Shown: one piece after another, positions 1 through 10,183 of the stretch
Layout: every line of letters starts with the position of its first letter
Position numbering within the stretch: the first letter of the stretch is position 1
NCBI RefSeq assembly: GCF_004137795.1
Contig: NZ_NWTM01000001.1
Location: 2,593,229-2,657,228, forward strand
Direction: 5' to 3'
Length of the DNA: 64,000 bases
Source: Pectobacterium zantedeschiae
Lineage (GTDB): Bacteria; Pseudomonadota; Gammaproteobacteria; Enterobacterales; Enterobacteriaceae
The notes under the pieces: model-generated
What the model saw: the letters and a program-made list of their open reading frames with translations, nothing else
What the model was told of the DNA's origin: nothing
The model's database searches: none
Program-made: the position numbers and the translations under genes

Positions 1-99
1 AAGAACATAACGATATAGCAATTCTTTACTTCACTGAAAAGTGTGAACGGGTATTCTCTCTACGTTCGCAAAAATTTCATACAGTTATAAGGACAGGCT
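1..99 (+). promoter_or_regulatory. cysK upstream region
   Basis: This AT-rich leader precedes cysK and ends in a good ribosome binding site (AAGGAC) seven bases before the ATG. In enterobacteria this is where CysB and the cysK promoter lie. I see AT-rich tracts compatible with that but cannot define the sites. Confidence 0.4.
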
Positions 100-1068
100 A
101 TGAGCAAGATCTACGAAGACAATTCTTTCACAATCGGCCATACGCCGCTGGTTCGCCTGAACCGTATCGGCAACGGACGCATTCTGGCTAAAGTGGAATC
201 CCGCAACCCCAGCTTCAGCGTAAAATGTCGTATCGGTTCCAACCTGATTTGGGATGCAGAAAAGCGTGGCGTTCTCAAACCGGGCATCGAACTGGTTGAA
301 CCTACCAGCGGAAACACAGGGATTGCCCTGGCCTACGTCGCGGCGGCTCGCGGTTACAAGCTCACGCTCACCATGCCAGAAACCATGAGCATCGAACGTC
401 GTAAGCTGCTGAAAGCGCTGGGTGCTAACCTGGTGCTGACCGAAGGCGCAAAAGGCATGAAAGGTGCTATCGCCAAAGCAGAAGAGATTGTCGCTAGCGA
501 TCCGAGCCGTTACCTGCTGTTGCAGCAGTTTAGCAACCCAGCTAACCCAGAGATTCACGAAAAAACCACTGGCCCTGAAATCTGGGAAGATACTGACGGT
601 CAGGTTGATGTCTTCATTTCTGGCGTCGGTACTGGCGGTACGCTGACTGGCGTGAGCCGCTATCTCAAGAACACCAAAGGCAAAGCCATCATCAGTGTGG
701 CGGTTGAACCTACCGATTCACCAGTAATCTCTCAAGCGCTGGCAGGCGAAGAGCTGAAACCAGGTCCGCACAAAATTCAGGGCATCGGCGCAGGCTTCAT
801 TCCCGGTAACCTGGATCTGAAACTGATTGACCGCGTAGAGAAAATCACGAACGAAGAAGCGATCAGCACCGCACGCCGCTTGATGGAAGAAGAAGGTATT
901 CTGGCTGGTATTTCTTCCGGTGCCGCCGTTGCAGCAGCGCTGAATTTGCTCAAAGAAAAAGAGTTCGACGGTAAAACTATCGTCGTTATCCTGCCTTCTT
1001 CTGGCGAACGTTACCTCAGTACTGCACTCTTTGCCGACCTGTTCACCGAGCAGGAACTGCAACAATAG
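100..1068 (+). CDS. cysK: Cysteine synthase A (O-acetylserine sulfhydrylase A)
   Basis: This cytoplasmic PLP enzyme makes L-cysteine from O-acetylserine and sulfide. The 322-residue length matches the family (about 323). The PLP lysine is K42 in [10 protein letters not shown], the substrate loop TSGNTG is at 69-74 and the glycine-rich phosphate-binding segment GVGTGGTL follows mid-protein. The protein is nearly identical to E. coli CysK as I recall it. The ATG follows an AAGGAC site. It is a single gene with its own terminator downstream, ahead of the ptsHI-crr operon as in E. coli. CysB/sulfur-limitation control is expected from the family, not shown here. Confidence 0.97.
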   Translation: MSKIYEDNSFTIGHTPLVRLNRIGNGRILAKVESRNPSFSVKCRIGSNLIWDAEKRGVLKPGIELVEPTSGNTGIALAYVAAARGYKLTLTMPETMSIERRKLLKALGANLVLTEGAKGMKGAIAKAEEIVASDPSRYLLLQQFSNPANPEIHEKTTGPEIWEDTDGQVDVFISGVGTGGTLTGVSRYLKNTKGKAIISVAVEPTDSPVISQALAGEELKPGPHKIQGIGAGFIPGNLDLKLIDRVEKITNEEAISTARRLMEEEGILAGISSGAAVAAALNLLKEKEFDGKTIVVILPSSGERYLSTALFADLFTEQELQQ

Positions 1069-1107
1069 CCAACAGGCCATCCTCGAACAATAAGTGACCA
1101 ATGTGTT

Positions 1108-1135
1108 AAAAAAGCACCTATTTAGGTGCTTTTTT
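1108..1135 (+). terminator. Rho-independent terminator after cysK
   Basis: A perfect stem AAAGCACCTA/TAGGTGCTTT is followed by a T run. It separates cysK from ptsH. Confidence 0.9.
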
Positions 1136-1205
1136 GTGGCACACGTCAAACTTTCCACCACATACAGATTGCTTTTCTGCATCAGGTTTAGTATTTAACC
1201 GAACA

Positions 1206-1231
1206 ATTATTTTGATGCGTGAAATTAATAT
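1206..1231 (+). promoter_or_regulatory. Putative Mlc operator in ptsH promoter region
   Basis: The sequence TTTTGATGCGTGAAATTAAT closely resembles the Mlc-binding region of the E. coli ptsH P0 promoter as I remember it. Its position, about 300 bases upstream of ptsH in a 450-base non-coding stretch (1069-1522), fits a distal glucose-responsive promoter. Confidence 0.45.
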
Positions 1232-1451
1232 CCGACAAATGCCACACCTCATCACATTGTTTTTGTCCTGCGCACAACGCTTTGTTCCCTGCGCACGATA
1301 GCCCACATCGCCGTTTTGCGACTGAGGTTAAGATAATGGGTGGCGGAATCTGCGGTGTTTGATGGTATTTTATTCAGGAAATACGTTTGACGGTTTTCTT
1401 GTCGCATCGTGGCCTGCCCCTGTAACATAAATCAGGAGCTAACCAAACAGG

Positions 1452-1481
1452 CTAAAGTTCAGTGAATAAACTAAACTTTAG
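1452..1481 (+). promoter_or_regulatory. Hairpin in the ptsH leader
   Basis: The inverted repeat CTAAAGTT/AACTTTAG has a 14-base loop and sits 42 bases before the ptsH start. It has no T run, so it is not a terminator. It may be an operator or an mRNA structure. Confidence 0.4.
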
Positions 1482-1522
1482 TTCCACAACATTAATCTAA
1501 TCCATAAGTTGGGGAAAAAAGC

Positions 1523-1780
1523 ATGTTCCAGCAAGAAGTGACTATCACCGCACCGAATGGCCTGCACACTCGTCCCGCTGCTCAGTTCGTCAAAGAAGCC
1601 AAAGGCTTCACTTCAGAAATCACTGTGACGTCCAACGGCAAGAGCGCTAGCGCCAAGAGCCTGTTCAAATTACAAACACTCGGCTTAACACAAGGAACTG
1701 TGGTTACTATCGCTGCGGAAGGCGAAGACGAACAAAAAGCGGTTGAACACCTGGTCAAGCTGATGGCTGAGCTCGAGTAA
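1523..1780 (+). CDS. ptsH: Phosphocarrier protein HPr
   Basis: HPr is the small cytoplasmic PTS phosphocarrier that takes phosphate from enzyme I and passes it to sugar-specific EIIA domains. The 85 residues match E. coli HPr in length. His15 is in [10 protein letters not shown] and the regulatory-type Ser46 is in [10 protein letters not shown]. It is first in the ptsH-ptsI-crr operon, 45 bases before ptsI. In this window it would serve both crr and the beta-glucoside permease at 34448. Confidence 0.98.
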   Translation: MFQQEVTITAPNGLHTRPAAQFVKEAKGFTSEITVTSNGKSASAKSLFKLQTLGLTQGTVVTIAAEGEDEQKAVEHLVKLMAELE

Positions 1781-1825
1781 CCGACGAGTTTTTTAGTGAA
1801 CACCAGAATCGAGTAAGGTAGGGTT

Positions 1826-3553
1826 ATGATTTCAGGCATATTAGTATCACCGGGTATTGCTTTTGGTAAGGCACTGTTACTGAAAGAAGATGAAATTCTC
1901 ATCAACCGGAAAAAAATCTCTGCGGATCAGGTGGAGCAGGAAATTGAACGTTTTCTGACTGGCCGTTCCAAAGCATCCGCACAGTTGGAAGCTATCAAGA
2001 AGAAAGCGGGCCAGACGCTGGGCGCAGAGAAAGAAGCCATCTTCGAAGGGCACATCATGCTGCTTGAAGATGAAGAGTTCGAGCAGGAAATCATAGCCCT
2101 GATTAAAGATGAACATGCTTCCGCCGACGCCGCTGCGTTTTCCGTCATCGAAAACCAGGCTAAAGCACTGGAAGAGCTTGATGATGAATATCTGAAAGAA
2201 CGCGCTGCGGATATGCGGGATATCGGGAAGCGTTTGCTACGCAACATTCTCAATATGACCATCGTCGATCTGGGCGATATTCAGGATGAAGTCATTCTGG
2301 TCGCAACGGATCTGACACCGTCAGAAACCGCACAGCTGAATCTGGATAAAGTGTTGGGCTTCATTACCGATCTCGGTGGTCGCACGTCTCACACTTCCAT
2401 TATGGCCCGTTCTCTGGAACTGCCTGCGATCGTTGGCACAACCAACGTGACCCAACAGGTCAAAAATGGCGACTATCTGATTCTGGATGCGGTAAACAAC
2501 CAGATCTATCAAAATCCGACTGCGGATAAAATCGAAGAATTAAAAGCCGTTCAGCAGCAATACCACGCTGAAAAGTATGAGCTGGCCAAGCTGAAAGATC
2601 TGCCAGCCATCACGCTGGACGGTCATCAGGTTGAAGTCTGCGCCAACATCGGTACCGTGCGTGATGTCGCAGGTGCAGAGCGTAACGGTGCAGAAGGTGT
2701 CGGCCTGTATCGTACCGAATTCCTGTTCATGGATCGTGACTCACTGCCGACTGAAGAAGAGCAATTCCAGGCGTATAAAGCGGTTGCCGAAGCCGTTGGC
2801 GCTCAGGCCGTGATCGTCCGTACCATGGATATCGGTGGCGACAAAGATCTGCCTTACATGAACCTGCCGAAGGAAGAGAACCCGTTCCTTGGCTGGCGAG
2901 CTATCCGTATCTGTCTGGATCGTAAAGAAATCCTGCACGCTCAGCTGCGTGCCATTCTGCGCGCATCTAGTTTTGGCAAACTGCGTATCATGTTCCCGAT
3001 GATCATCTCCGTGGAAGAAGTGCGTGAGCTGAAAGCCGAGTTGGAGATGCTGAAAGCGCAGCTGAGAGAAGAAGGTAAAGCCTTCGACGAAAGCATTGAA
3101 GTTGGCGTAATGGTTGAAACACCTGCCGCCGCCGCTATCGCGCCACATTTAGCCAAAGAAGTCGACTTCTTTAGTATTGGGACAAATGACTTAACCCAGT
3201 ATACTCTGGCAGTTGATCGCGGTAATGAGCTGATTTCTCATCTCTATAATCCGATGTCCCCAGCTGTCCTGACCCTGATTAAGCAGGTGATCGATGCGTC
3301 TCACGCCGAAGGCAAGTGGACAGGGATGTGTGGTGAGCTCGCCGGTGACGAACGTGCTACACTACTGTTATTGGGAATGGGTCTGGACGAATTCAGTATG
3401 AGTGCGATCTCTATCCCGAGCATCAAGAAAATCATCCGTAATGCGAATTACGAAGATGCGAAGGCGCTGGCGGAGCAAGCACTAGCCCAACCGACAGCAC
3501 AAGAGTTAAGCAATCTGGTGAGCCGCTTTATTAAAGAAAAAACGCTCTGCTGA
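1826..3553 (+). CDS. ptsI: PTS enzyme I (phosphoenolpyruvate-protein phosphotransferase)
   Basis: Enzyme I moves phosphate from PEP to HPr, the first step of all PTS sugar uptake. The 575-residue length is normal. The phosphohistidine is H189 in [10 protein letters not shown]. The C-terminal PEP-binding TIM barrel carries the conserved [10 protein letters not shown] segment with the active-site cysteine. It lies between ptsH and crr in the same direction. A 149-base gap before crr contains a strong hairpin. Confidence 0.98.
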   Translation: MISGILVSPGIAFGKALLLKEDEILINRKKISADQVEQEIERFLTGRSKASAQLEAIKKKAGQTLGAEKEAIFEGHIMLLEDEEFEQEIIALIKDEHASADAAAFSVIENQAKALEELDDEYLKERAADMRDIGKRLLRNILNMTIVDLGDIQDEVILVATDLTPSETAQLNLDKVLGFITDLGGRTSHTSIMARSLELPAIVGTTNVTQQVKNGDYLILDAVNNQIYQNPTADKIEELKAVQQQYHAEKYELAKLKDLPAITLDGHQVEVCANIGTVRDVAGAERNGAEGVGLYRTEFLFMDRDSLPTEEEQFQAYKAVAEAVGAQAVIVRTMDIGGDKDLPYMNLPKEENPFLGWRAIRICLDRKEILHAQLRAILRASSFGKLRIMFPMIISVEEVRELKAELEMLKAQLREEGKAFDESIEVGVMVETPAAAAIAPHLAKEVDFFSIGTNDLTQYTLAVDRGNELISHLYNPMSPAVLTLIKQVIDASHAEGKWTGMCGELAGDERATLLLLGMGLDEFSMSAISIPSIKKIIRNANYEDAKALAEQALAQPTAQELSNLVSRFIKEKTLC

Positions 3554-3592
3554 TTCTGCTTTACCTAATAGATTTCAAGGTGGCAATCAGCA

Positions 3593-3623
3593 CCCCCGAC
3601 AGGCGGTACAGTCGCCGTCGGGG
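3593..3623 (+). promoter_or_regulatory. Strong hairpin between ptsI and crr
   Basis: The stem CCCCGAC/GTCGGGG is extended by GGCG/CGCC with one bulged A. There is no T run after it. It may stabilise upstream ptsHI mRNA or mark a processing point. In E. coli crr also has promoters of its own, so crr may be partly uncoupled here too. Confidence 0.5.
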
Positions 3624-3702
3624 TAGCGAAGAAAACCAATGCCACACCGACTTGAAAGATTAGGGTATACGCTGGCCCAATATTAATGCTTAGGAGAGAA
3701 TC

Positions 3703-4212
3703 ATGGGTTTGTTCGATAAATTGAAATCTCTGGTTTCTGACGATAAAAAAGACACAGGCAGCATCGAAATCATTGCCCCGCTGTCTGGTGAAATCGTCAA
3801 TATTGAAGATGTTCCTGATGTCGTATTTGCAGAGAAAATCGTCGGCGACGGCATTGCCATCAAACCAACTGGCAACAAGATTGTCGCACCGGTAGACGGC
3901 ACCATCGGTAAAATTTTTGAAACCAACCATGCGTTTTCCATTGAGTCTGACAGCGGTATTGAGCTGTTTGTGCACTTTGGTATTGATACCGTTGAATTGA
4001 AAGGTGAAGGCTTCAAACGCATCGCCGAAGAAGGTCAGCGCGTGAAGAAAGGCGATCTCGTTATCGAGTTTGACCTGGCTCTGCTGGAAGAAAAAGCGAA
4101 GTCTACTCTGACACCAGTGGTTATTTCCAACATGGATGAAATCAAGGAATTGACCAAACTGAGTGGTACGGTTGTTGTCGGTGAAACACCGGTTATCCGT
4201 ATCAAAAAGTAA
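3703..4212 (+). CDS. crr: Glucose-specific PTS enzyme IIA
   Basis: EIIA-Glc is the cytoplasmic phosphocarrier for glucose EIICB and the central regulator of catabolite repression (adenylate cyclase activation, inducer exclusion). The 169-residue length is normal. The phosphorylated His91 is in [10 protein letters not shown] and its partner His76 in ETNHAF. A GGAGAG site precedes the ATG. It is last in the pts operon and ends in a bidirectional terminator facing the histidine kinase gene. Confidence 0.98.
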   Translation: MGLFDKLKSLVSDDKKDTGSIEIIAPLSGEIVNIEDVPDVVFAEKIVGDGIAIKPTGNKIVAPVDGTIGKIFETNHAFSIESDSGIELFVHFGIDTVELKGEGFKRIAEEGQRVKKGDLVIEFDLALLEEKAKSTLTPVVISNMDEIKELTKLSGTVVVGETPVIRIKK

Positions 4213-4246
4213 ACCGCCACTCTACGGATGGTTTACTACGTTTGCA

Positions 4247-4280
4247 CGAAACGGCACCCGGATGGTGCCGTTTTCGTTTT
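4247..4280. terminator. Convergent terminator between crr and the histidine kinase gene
   Basis: The stem ACGGCACC/GGTGCCGT with a five-base loop has T-rich sequence on the plus side and complementary A's on the other. It can serve both crr (+) and the kinase gene (-). Confidence 0.85.
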
Positions 4281-5646
4281 AGGCTTTCCAGCGCGGCACG
4301 CACAAGCGAATCACCAACCCGCACTGCTCACCATTATCTGCCTCAATATGCCCACCGTGCGCCAACACAACTTTGCGAGCAATCGCCAACCCTAGTCCAT
4401 AACCCTTTCCGGACAGCGGCGAATCAACACGAATGAAAGGATCGAAAATACTGGAGAGTTTACTTTTCTCCACACCAGGCCCCTGATCGGCAACCTGAAT
4501 CGTCCACTCCTGTTCATTGCCGATTAACGACACCGCAACCTGCTGTGCCGGCGCAGAAAAACGTAGCGCATTGCGCATTACATTATCAACCGCTCTGCGC
4601 ATCAGCTCCGCATTGCCTTTGATCGTGTAATCATCGTCTTCATCGGCCGCAAGCAGGATTTGAACACCCGTGACCTGAGCTTCATAACGCGTATCGTTTA
4701 CCACAGCCGTCACCAGCCCCAGTAAATCGAAATAGGCTTCCTCAATACCGGAATTCTCCGTACGCGATAGTGTCAGTAGCTCGCCAATCATCTTATCCAT
4801 CAGCAAAGCTTCACGCTCGATGCGCTGCAAGGAATTTTCTAGATTGTCTGGATTCTGCCTCACCAGTCCGATGGCAAGCTGCAAACGCGCCAGTGGAGAG
4901 CGCAGCTCGTGCGAAACATCATGAAGCAGTTGTTCACGCGCGCTGGCCAGACTGTCCAGCCGTTCGACCATAGAATCGAAATCACGCGCCACATCGCTGA
5001 TTTCATCGTGACGTTTACGCATTATCGGCAACAGGCGCACATTCAGATCGCCCTGCGCCACTTGATCAAAACTGGCGCGAATCTGGTTCAACGGGCGAGC
5101 CAGACTCCATGCCAGCACTGAGCTGAACAGCAGGCCACCAAAGCCCGCAATGATCACAAACGGCGCAGGCACATTGAGAAATTCGACGGGACGAGGAGGA
5201 CGAAATTCGCTGCGTAGCAGCTCGGCGTCATAGCGTATCTGATACCACTTTCCCGCGGGACCGCTGACTTGCTTGATAATATAAGTGGCATGCTGTGCGC
5301 CACGTTTTTCCGGCGCAAAAGCGTCATCGAGCAAAGCGTTCTGCGGGGAGGAGACTAACTCCTGTTCCGACAGCGGCAAGGGTGATTCCGTGATGGAAAT
5401 GTATTGCTGCTCTTTCTGCGGTAGCAGCGACATCACATCGTTGAGTTCCCTCAAGCCACCATGTTGTAGCGCCGCAGCCACTATCTCGGTTTGCATCGTC
5501 GCAATGCGTGAAACCACGATTTCTTCCAGCGGTTTATGCCGTTCGCCGTTCAGGGAAAAAGCCAGCCATAGCAGTTGAGACATGACGAGAAACGTCAGCC
5601 AGAACCCCAGTAATATCTTCCAGAAAAGCCTTCCACGCATCATCAT
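4279..5646 (-). CDS. CpxA-like sensor histidine kinase
   Basis: This is a membrane sensor kinase of 455 residues. In order: TM1 about 9-31, a periplasmic sensor region about 32-160, TM2 about 161-183, HAMP about 184-235, then a dimerisation domain with phosphoacceptor H246 in LHDVSHELRSP. The ATPase domain follows, with N box (NVMRNALRFS), G1 (DQGPGV) and G2 (GYGLGLAIA). The motif layout resembles CpxA, but the periplasmic domain differs and I do not assign a name. Its start overlaps the regulator stop by one base (TGATG). The pair is divergent from macAB, so efflux control is possible but only inferred. Confidence 0.9.
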   Translation of the reverse strand: MMMRGRLFWKILLGFWLTFLVMSQLLWLAFSLNGERHKPLEEIVVSRIATMQTEIVAAALQHGGLRELNDVMSLLPQKEQQYISITESPLPLSEQELVSSPQNALLDDAFAPEKRGAQHATYIIKQVSGPAGKWYQIRYDAELLRSEFRPPRPVEFLNVPAPFVIIAGFGGLLFSSVLAWSLARPLNQIRASFDQVAQGDLNVRLLPIMRKRHDEISDVARDFDSMVERLDSLASAREQLLHDVSHELRSPLARLQLAIGLVRQNPDNLENSLQRIEREALLMDKMIGELLTLSRTENSGIEEAYFDLLGLVTAVVNDTRYEAQVTGVQILLAADEDDDYTIKGNAELMRRAVDNVMRNALRFSAPAQQVAVSLIGNEQEWTIQVADQGPGVEKSKLSSIFDPFIRVDSPLSGKGYGLGLAIARKVVLAHGGHIEADNGEQCGLVIRLCVPRWKA

Positions 5647-6326
5647 CAGCGAATCCGATATCCTACACTGCGCACGGTTTCAATTGTCATGGTGTTGCCC
5701 GCCAATGACCCGAGCTTCTGACGAATATTGCTGATGTGTACGTCCACACTGCGGTCATAGGCCTCACGACGACGCCCCAGACATTTTTCAGACAGCTCAT
5801 CTTTTGACACCACCCGCTCTGGGGAACGCAGCAGCAACTCCAGCAAATTGAACTCAGATGCGGTCAGATCAAACGGCTTCCCACGCCATTCGCTGATGCG
5901 CGTTGCGGGGTTCAATACCAGATCGCCACTGGCAGCCACACTTTCGTCTCGCTTTGTACTCGGCTGATCGTCATAGCGACGTAACACCGCACGCAGCCTT
6001 GCCACCAGTTCACGCGGGTAGCAAGGTTTAGGCATATAGTCATCCGCGCCCATTTCCAGACCAATAACTCTGTCGATGTTATCGCCTCTCGCCGTCAGCA
6101 TAATAACGGGCAACTGCTGGGTTTTTCTGATCTGGCGCAGCACATCAATGCCACTCATATCCGGCAACATGACATCCAAGATCATCGCGGTGTAGTCACC
6201 CGATATCGCGCCATCAACACCTTCTTTGCCCGTTAGCACGCGTGATGTCGAAAACCCTTCCGCATTCAGATACTCACAGAGCATATCGCCCAGCTCTACG
6301 TCGTCATCAACCAGTAAAATATTCAT
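5646..6326 (-). CDS. OmpR/CpxR-family response regulator
   Basis: This cytoplasmic transcription factor of 226 residues has a receiver domain (1-115, phospho-acceptor D51 in LDVMLPDM, K100) and a winged-helix DNA-binding domain (about 130-226, with SVDVHISNIRQKLG typical of Trans_reg_C). It is transcribed first, with the kinase gene directly behind it. The likely target is the divergent region to macA, which is packed with ERIC repeats. The DNA-binding specificity cannot be read from the sequence. Confidence 0.92.
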   Translation of the reverse strand: MNILLVDDDVELGDMLCEYLNAEGFSTSRVLTGKEGVDGAISGDYTAMILDVMLPDMSGIDVLRQIRKTQQLPVIMLTARGDNIDRVIGLEMGADDYMPKPCYPRELVARLRAVLRRYDDQPSTKRDESVAASGDLVLNPATRISEWRGKPFDLTASEFNLLELLLRSPERVVSKDELSEKCLGRRREAYDRSVDVHISNIRQKLGSLAGNTMTIETVRSVGYRIR

Positions 6327-6347
6327 ATCCAGTCCTCATTAATCGGG

Positions 6348-6411
6348 TATACCCTAAACAATTCGAGCTGTGGGAAGGAAAACGCACAGATAGCTTGAAG
6401 TATGACGAGTA

Positions 6412-6413
<2 letters not shown>
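6348..6413 (+). repeat. Internally deleted ERIC element
   Basis: Both ERIC ends are present (TATACCCTAAACAATTCGAG and GCTTGAAGTATGACGAGTAT) but the middle is missing, leaving about 66 bases. It abuts the next ERIC and shares its TATA end. Confidence 0.8.
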
Positions 6414-6538
<125 letters not shown>

Positions 6539-6672
6539 GATAATGTATTCTCAGGCCTGGCGTTAATATTCGCAGCCAGATTTACTTAATCCTTACCATT
6601 TCTTTCAGCAAAGATTACCGATACCTTTACAAACTCGGGGTAAATTACTCACCTGCGTTATTTACTCCCGTT

Positions 6673-6785
6673 GATACCCTAAATAATTCGAGTTCCAGGC
6701 AGGCGGCACGATGAGCTTACTCAGGTAAGTGATTCAGGTGACTAAGCGCAGCCAACGCACAGGTAACTTGAAGTATGACGGATAC
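6673..6785 (+). repeat. ERIC element, slightly shortened
   Basis: This third ERIC copy in the 489-base divergent region is about 113 bases long, with a small deletion left of the GATGAGCTTACTCAGGTAAG core. It ends about 30 bases before the macA start, so it probably forms part of the macA leader or promoter. Confidence 0.85.
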
Positions 6786-6815
6786 AGATGCATTCATTAA
6801 GGACGACTTCCCCTG

Positions 6816-8012
6816 ATGCAATCACGATTTTTTACACGCCGCCGTACGACGATCGCTATTGGTCTTATCATCACTGTCGTGCTTATTCATCTATTTTTCA
6901 ACAAGCCATCGCCAGCACCCAATGCGCTCACTGCCGCCGTAGAGATCGCGGATCTCGAACAGACGGTACTCGCTGACGGAAAAATTGAGGCACAGAAGCA
7001 GGTCAGCGTCGGTGCGCAAGCCTCAGGGCAAATTAAAGCGCTGCACGTCGAGCTCGGCGATAAAGTGAAAAAAGGACAATTGATCGCCGAGATTGATGAC
7101 CTCACCCAGCAGGACACCTTAAAGAATGGCGAAGCGGCACTAAAAAACGTTCAGGCTCAGCGAGCCGCCAAACTGGCGGAATTGCGTAATAATGAATTAA
7201 GCTGGCAACGCCAGCAAATGCTGATGAAGCGCGGCGTTGGCGTACAAGCCGATTACGATAGTGCGAAAGCGACGCTCGACGCAACCAGAGCCAATATCGA
7301 CGCGCTAGATGCCCAAATCATTCAGGCACAGATCACCGTCAACACCGCCAAGGTTAACCTGGGATACACCCAAATTCGCTCACCGATGGACGGCACCGTC
7401 GTCGCAATTCCCGTTGAAGCAGGCCAAACGGTGAACGCGATCCAGACGACGCCGACCATCGCCAAAGTCGCGAATCTGGACACCATGACAATCAAGGTAA
7501 AAATCTCAGAAGCCGACGTCGTCAAAGTAAAAACCGGCATGCCAGTCTGGTTCAGCATTCTGGGCGAGCCAAATAAACGCTACGAAGCCACGCTGAGCTC
7601 GATTGAGCCCGCCCCCGATTCCATCAACACGGACACGACTACGACGTCATCCAGCACAAGCAGTTCCAGTTCATCATCCAGTACCGCAATCTATTATAAC
7701 GGTCAGTTCAATGTACAAAATCCTGATGGTGTATTGCGTATTTCAATGACGGCGCAGGTCAATATTCTGCTGTCCTCGGTAAAAAATGCCATTGTCGTCC
7801 CAGCCACAGCGTTAACCCTGCGCAATGGCATGTGGTATGTGCAAGTTGTGAACGCGAACAAGAAGGTTGAATCGCGTCTGGTGACACTTGGCCTCAATGA
7901 TAACGTGCGTACCCAGATCCGTTCGGGGCTCAGCGTCGGTGAACAGGTGGTTGTTAGCCAGTCATCCGGCGATGCGACGTCCACGCATCCTGGCCCGCCG
8001 ATGGGGATATAA
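6816..8012 (+). CDS. macA: MacA, periplasmic adaptor of the MacAB-TolC efflux pump
   Basis: This membrane fusion protein links the MacB ATPase to TolC for export of macrolides, lipopeptides or secreted peptides. It has an N-terminal membrane anchor (about 10-28), a biotinyl-lipoyl region, a long alpha-hairpin (about 85-190) and C-terminal beta domains. It has an unusual Thr/Ser-rich stretch at about 271-289 inside a beta domain, just before AIYYNGQFNVQNP. The ATG follows an AAGGA site. The macB gene starts three bases after the stop, so the two are co-translated. Confidence 0.93.
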   Translation: MQSRFFTRRRTTIAIGLIITVVLIHLFFNKPSPAPNALTAAVEIADLEQTVLADGKIEAQKQVSVGAQASGQIKALHVELGDKVKKGQLIAEIDDLTQQDTLKNGEAALKNVQAQRAAKLAELRNNELSWQRQQMLMKRGVGVQADYDSAKATLDATRANIDALDAQIIQAQITVNTAKVNLGYTQIRSPMDGTVVAIPVEAGQTVNAIQTTPTIAKVANLDTMTIKVKISEADVVKVKTGMPVWFSILGEPNKRYEATLSSIEPAPDSINTDTTTTSSSTSSSSSSSSTAIYYNGQFNVQNPDGVLRISMTAQVNILLSSVKNAIVVPATALTLRNGMWYVQVVNANKKVESRLVTLGLNDNVRTQIRSGLSVGEQVVVSQSSGDATSTHPGPPMGI

Positions 8013-8015
8013 CGC

Positions 8016-9968
8016 ATGTCCACATCCATACTTAAACTGACCGGCATTACCCGACGCTTCTCCAACGGTGAACAGGACGTTACCGTCCTCAAAGACATCA
8101 ATCTAACCATCAATCAGGGCGAAATGGTGGCGATTGTCGGCGCATCCGGGTCGGGAAAATCCACGCTGATGAATATTCTCGGCTGCCTGGACAAACCATC
8201 TGCTGGCGATTATCAGGTAGCAGGACGTTCCGTTGGTGAGCTGGATAACGACCAGCTCGCTGAACTGCGCCGCGAGCATTTCGGCTTTATTTTTCAGCGC
8301 TATCACCTGCTCGGCGATCTGACCGCTCTGGGAAATGTCGAAGTCCCCGCGATTTATGCAGGAAAAAGCCGACTCGCACGCCGTCAACGGGCGGCAGACC
8401 TGCTGACCAGACTAGGATTGGAAAATCGCCTTCACTATCGGCCCAGCCAGCTTTCAGGCGGCCAACAGCAGCGTGTAAGTATCGCACGGGCGCTGATGAA
8501 TGCTGGCGGCATCATTCTGGCGGATGAGCCGACCGGGGCGCTGGATACTCACAGCGGCAATGAAGTTTTGAGCATACTTCGCGATCTGCACAGACAGGGT
8601 AATACGGTCGTGATCGTCACGCACGATATGACGATCGCCGAACACGCGCAGCGCATCATCGAACTACGTGATGGCGAAGTGATTGCCGATAGGCAGACGC
8701 GCCCCGAAGAAGCCACAGCAGCATCGCCTGAAGCAGCAAGCTCTCCGACCACATCTGCCCTGAATCAGTTCAAAGATCGCTTTATTGACGCCTTTAAAAT
8801 GGCGCTGCTGGCAATGAACGCCCAGCGGATGCGTACCTTTCTGACCATGCTCGGTATTATCATCGGGATCGCGTCCGTCGTCTCAGTCGTCGCGTTGGGC
8901 AAAGGTTCACAGGAACAGGTATTGGCCGATATCAACTCGATGGGCACCAGCACGCTGGAAATCTTCCCTGGCAAAGACTTCGGCGACATGGATGCCAGCG
9001 CCATCCAGACGCTGCGGGCCAGCGATATTCAGCCGCTGACATTACAGCCCTACGTACATAGCGTGACGCCCTCTGTCTCCACCAGTGTCACGATGCGCTA
9101 CGGCAACATTGCCGTTTCCGCCAGCGTGTCTGGGGTCGGCGAGCAGTTCTTCACCGTGCGTGGTTATACGTTGGAACGTGGGGTGCTTTTCCCTCGTAGC
9201 AGCGTCGATGAACTGACACAGGACGCGGTGATTGACAAAAATACACGCAATAAGCTCTTTCCCCACGGCGAAGATCCCATCGGGCAGGTCATTTTGCTGG
9301 GCTCGCTACCCGTACGGATTATCGGTGTCGTCAGCAAGAATCAGGGTGGCTTTGGCAGCGATGAAAATCTGAATGTCTGGGTGCCGTACACGACGGTGAT
9401 GAAGCGTATGGTCGGGCAATCCTACCTGAAAAGCATCACCGTGCGGGTGAAAGACAATATTGATATGAGCATCGCCGAGCAGAGAATTACCGACCTGCTA
9501 ATGCAGCGGCACGGTACGAAAGATTTCTTTATCATGAACACAGATAGCATTCGTCAGATGATCGAGAAAACCACTACCACGCTCACGCTACTGGTTTCGA
9601 TGATCGCCCTGATTTCGCTGCTGGTCGGTGGTATCGGCGTGATGAATATCATGTTGGTATCGGTCACGGAACGAACCCGAGAGATCGGCGTTCGTATGGC
9701 GGTCGGCGCACGTACCAGCGACATCATGCAGCAGTTTCTTATCGAAGCCGTGCTGGTTTGTCTATTCGGCGGTATTGCGGGCGTGGCGCTGTCGTTGGCT
9801 ATCGGTGTGCTATTCGCACAACTCAGCAGCAATTTTTCGATGATCTATTCCAGTTCATCGATCATTGCCGCGTTCCTGTGTTCCAGCCTGATCGGTATTA
9901 TCTTCGGTTTCTTCCCCGCCCGTCGTGCAGCGCGGATGGAACCGATTCATGCGTTGGAGCGGGAATAG
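8016..9968 (+). CDS. macB: MacB, ABC-type efflux ATPase/permease
   Basis: This inner-membrane mechanotransmission ABC protein works with MacA and TolC. The 650 residues match the family. An N-terminal ATPase (Walker [10 protein letters not shown] at 42-50, signature LSGGQQQR, Walker [12 protein letters not shown]) is joined to a membrane domain: TM1 near 270-295, a large periplasmic domain, then three C-terminal TM helices ([20 protein letters not shown] onward). It is translationally linked to macA. An ERIC tail remnant begins at its stop codon and a complete ERIC follows. Confidence 0.96.
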   Translation: MSTSILKLTGITRRFSNGEQDVTVLKDINLTINQGEMVAIVGASGSGKSTLMNILGCLDKPSAGDYQVAGRSVGELDNDQLAELRREHFGFIFQRYHLLGDLTALGNVEVPAIYAGKSRLARRQRAADLLTRLGLENRLHYRPSQLSGGQQQRVSIARALMNAGGIILADEPTGALDTHSGNEVLSILRDLHRQGNTVVIVTHDMTIAEHAQRIIELRDGEVIADRQTRPEEATAASPEAASSPTTSALNQFKDRFIDAFKMALLAMNAQRMRTFLTMLGIIIGIASVVSVVALGKGSQEQVLADINSMGTSTLEIFPGKDFGDMDASAIQTLRASDIQPLTLQPYVHSVTPSVSTSVTMRYGNIAVSASVSGVGEQFFTVRGYTLERGVLFPRSSVDELTQDAVIDKNTRNKLFPHGEDPIGQVILLGSLPVRIIGVVSKNQGGFGSDENLNVWVPYTTVMKRMVGQSYLKSITVRVKDNIDMSIAEQRITDLLMQRHGTKDFFIMNTDSIRQMIEKTTTTLTLLVSMIALISLLVGGIGVMNIMLVSVTERTREIGVRMAVGARTSDIMQQFLIEAVLVCLFGGIAGVALSLAIGVLFAQLSSNFSMIYSSSSIIAAFLCSSLIGIIFGFFPARRAARMEPIHALERE

Positions 9969-9986
9969 CCAACGCACATACATTAA

Positions 9987-10182
<196 letters not shown>

Positions 10183-10183
10183 G

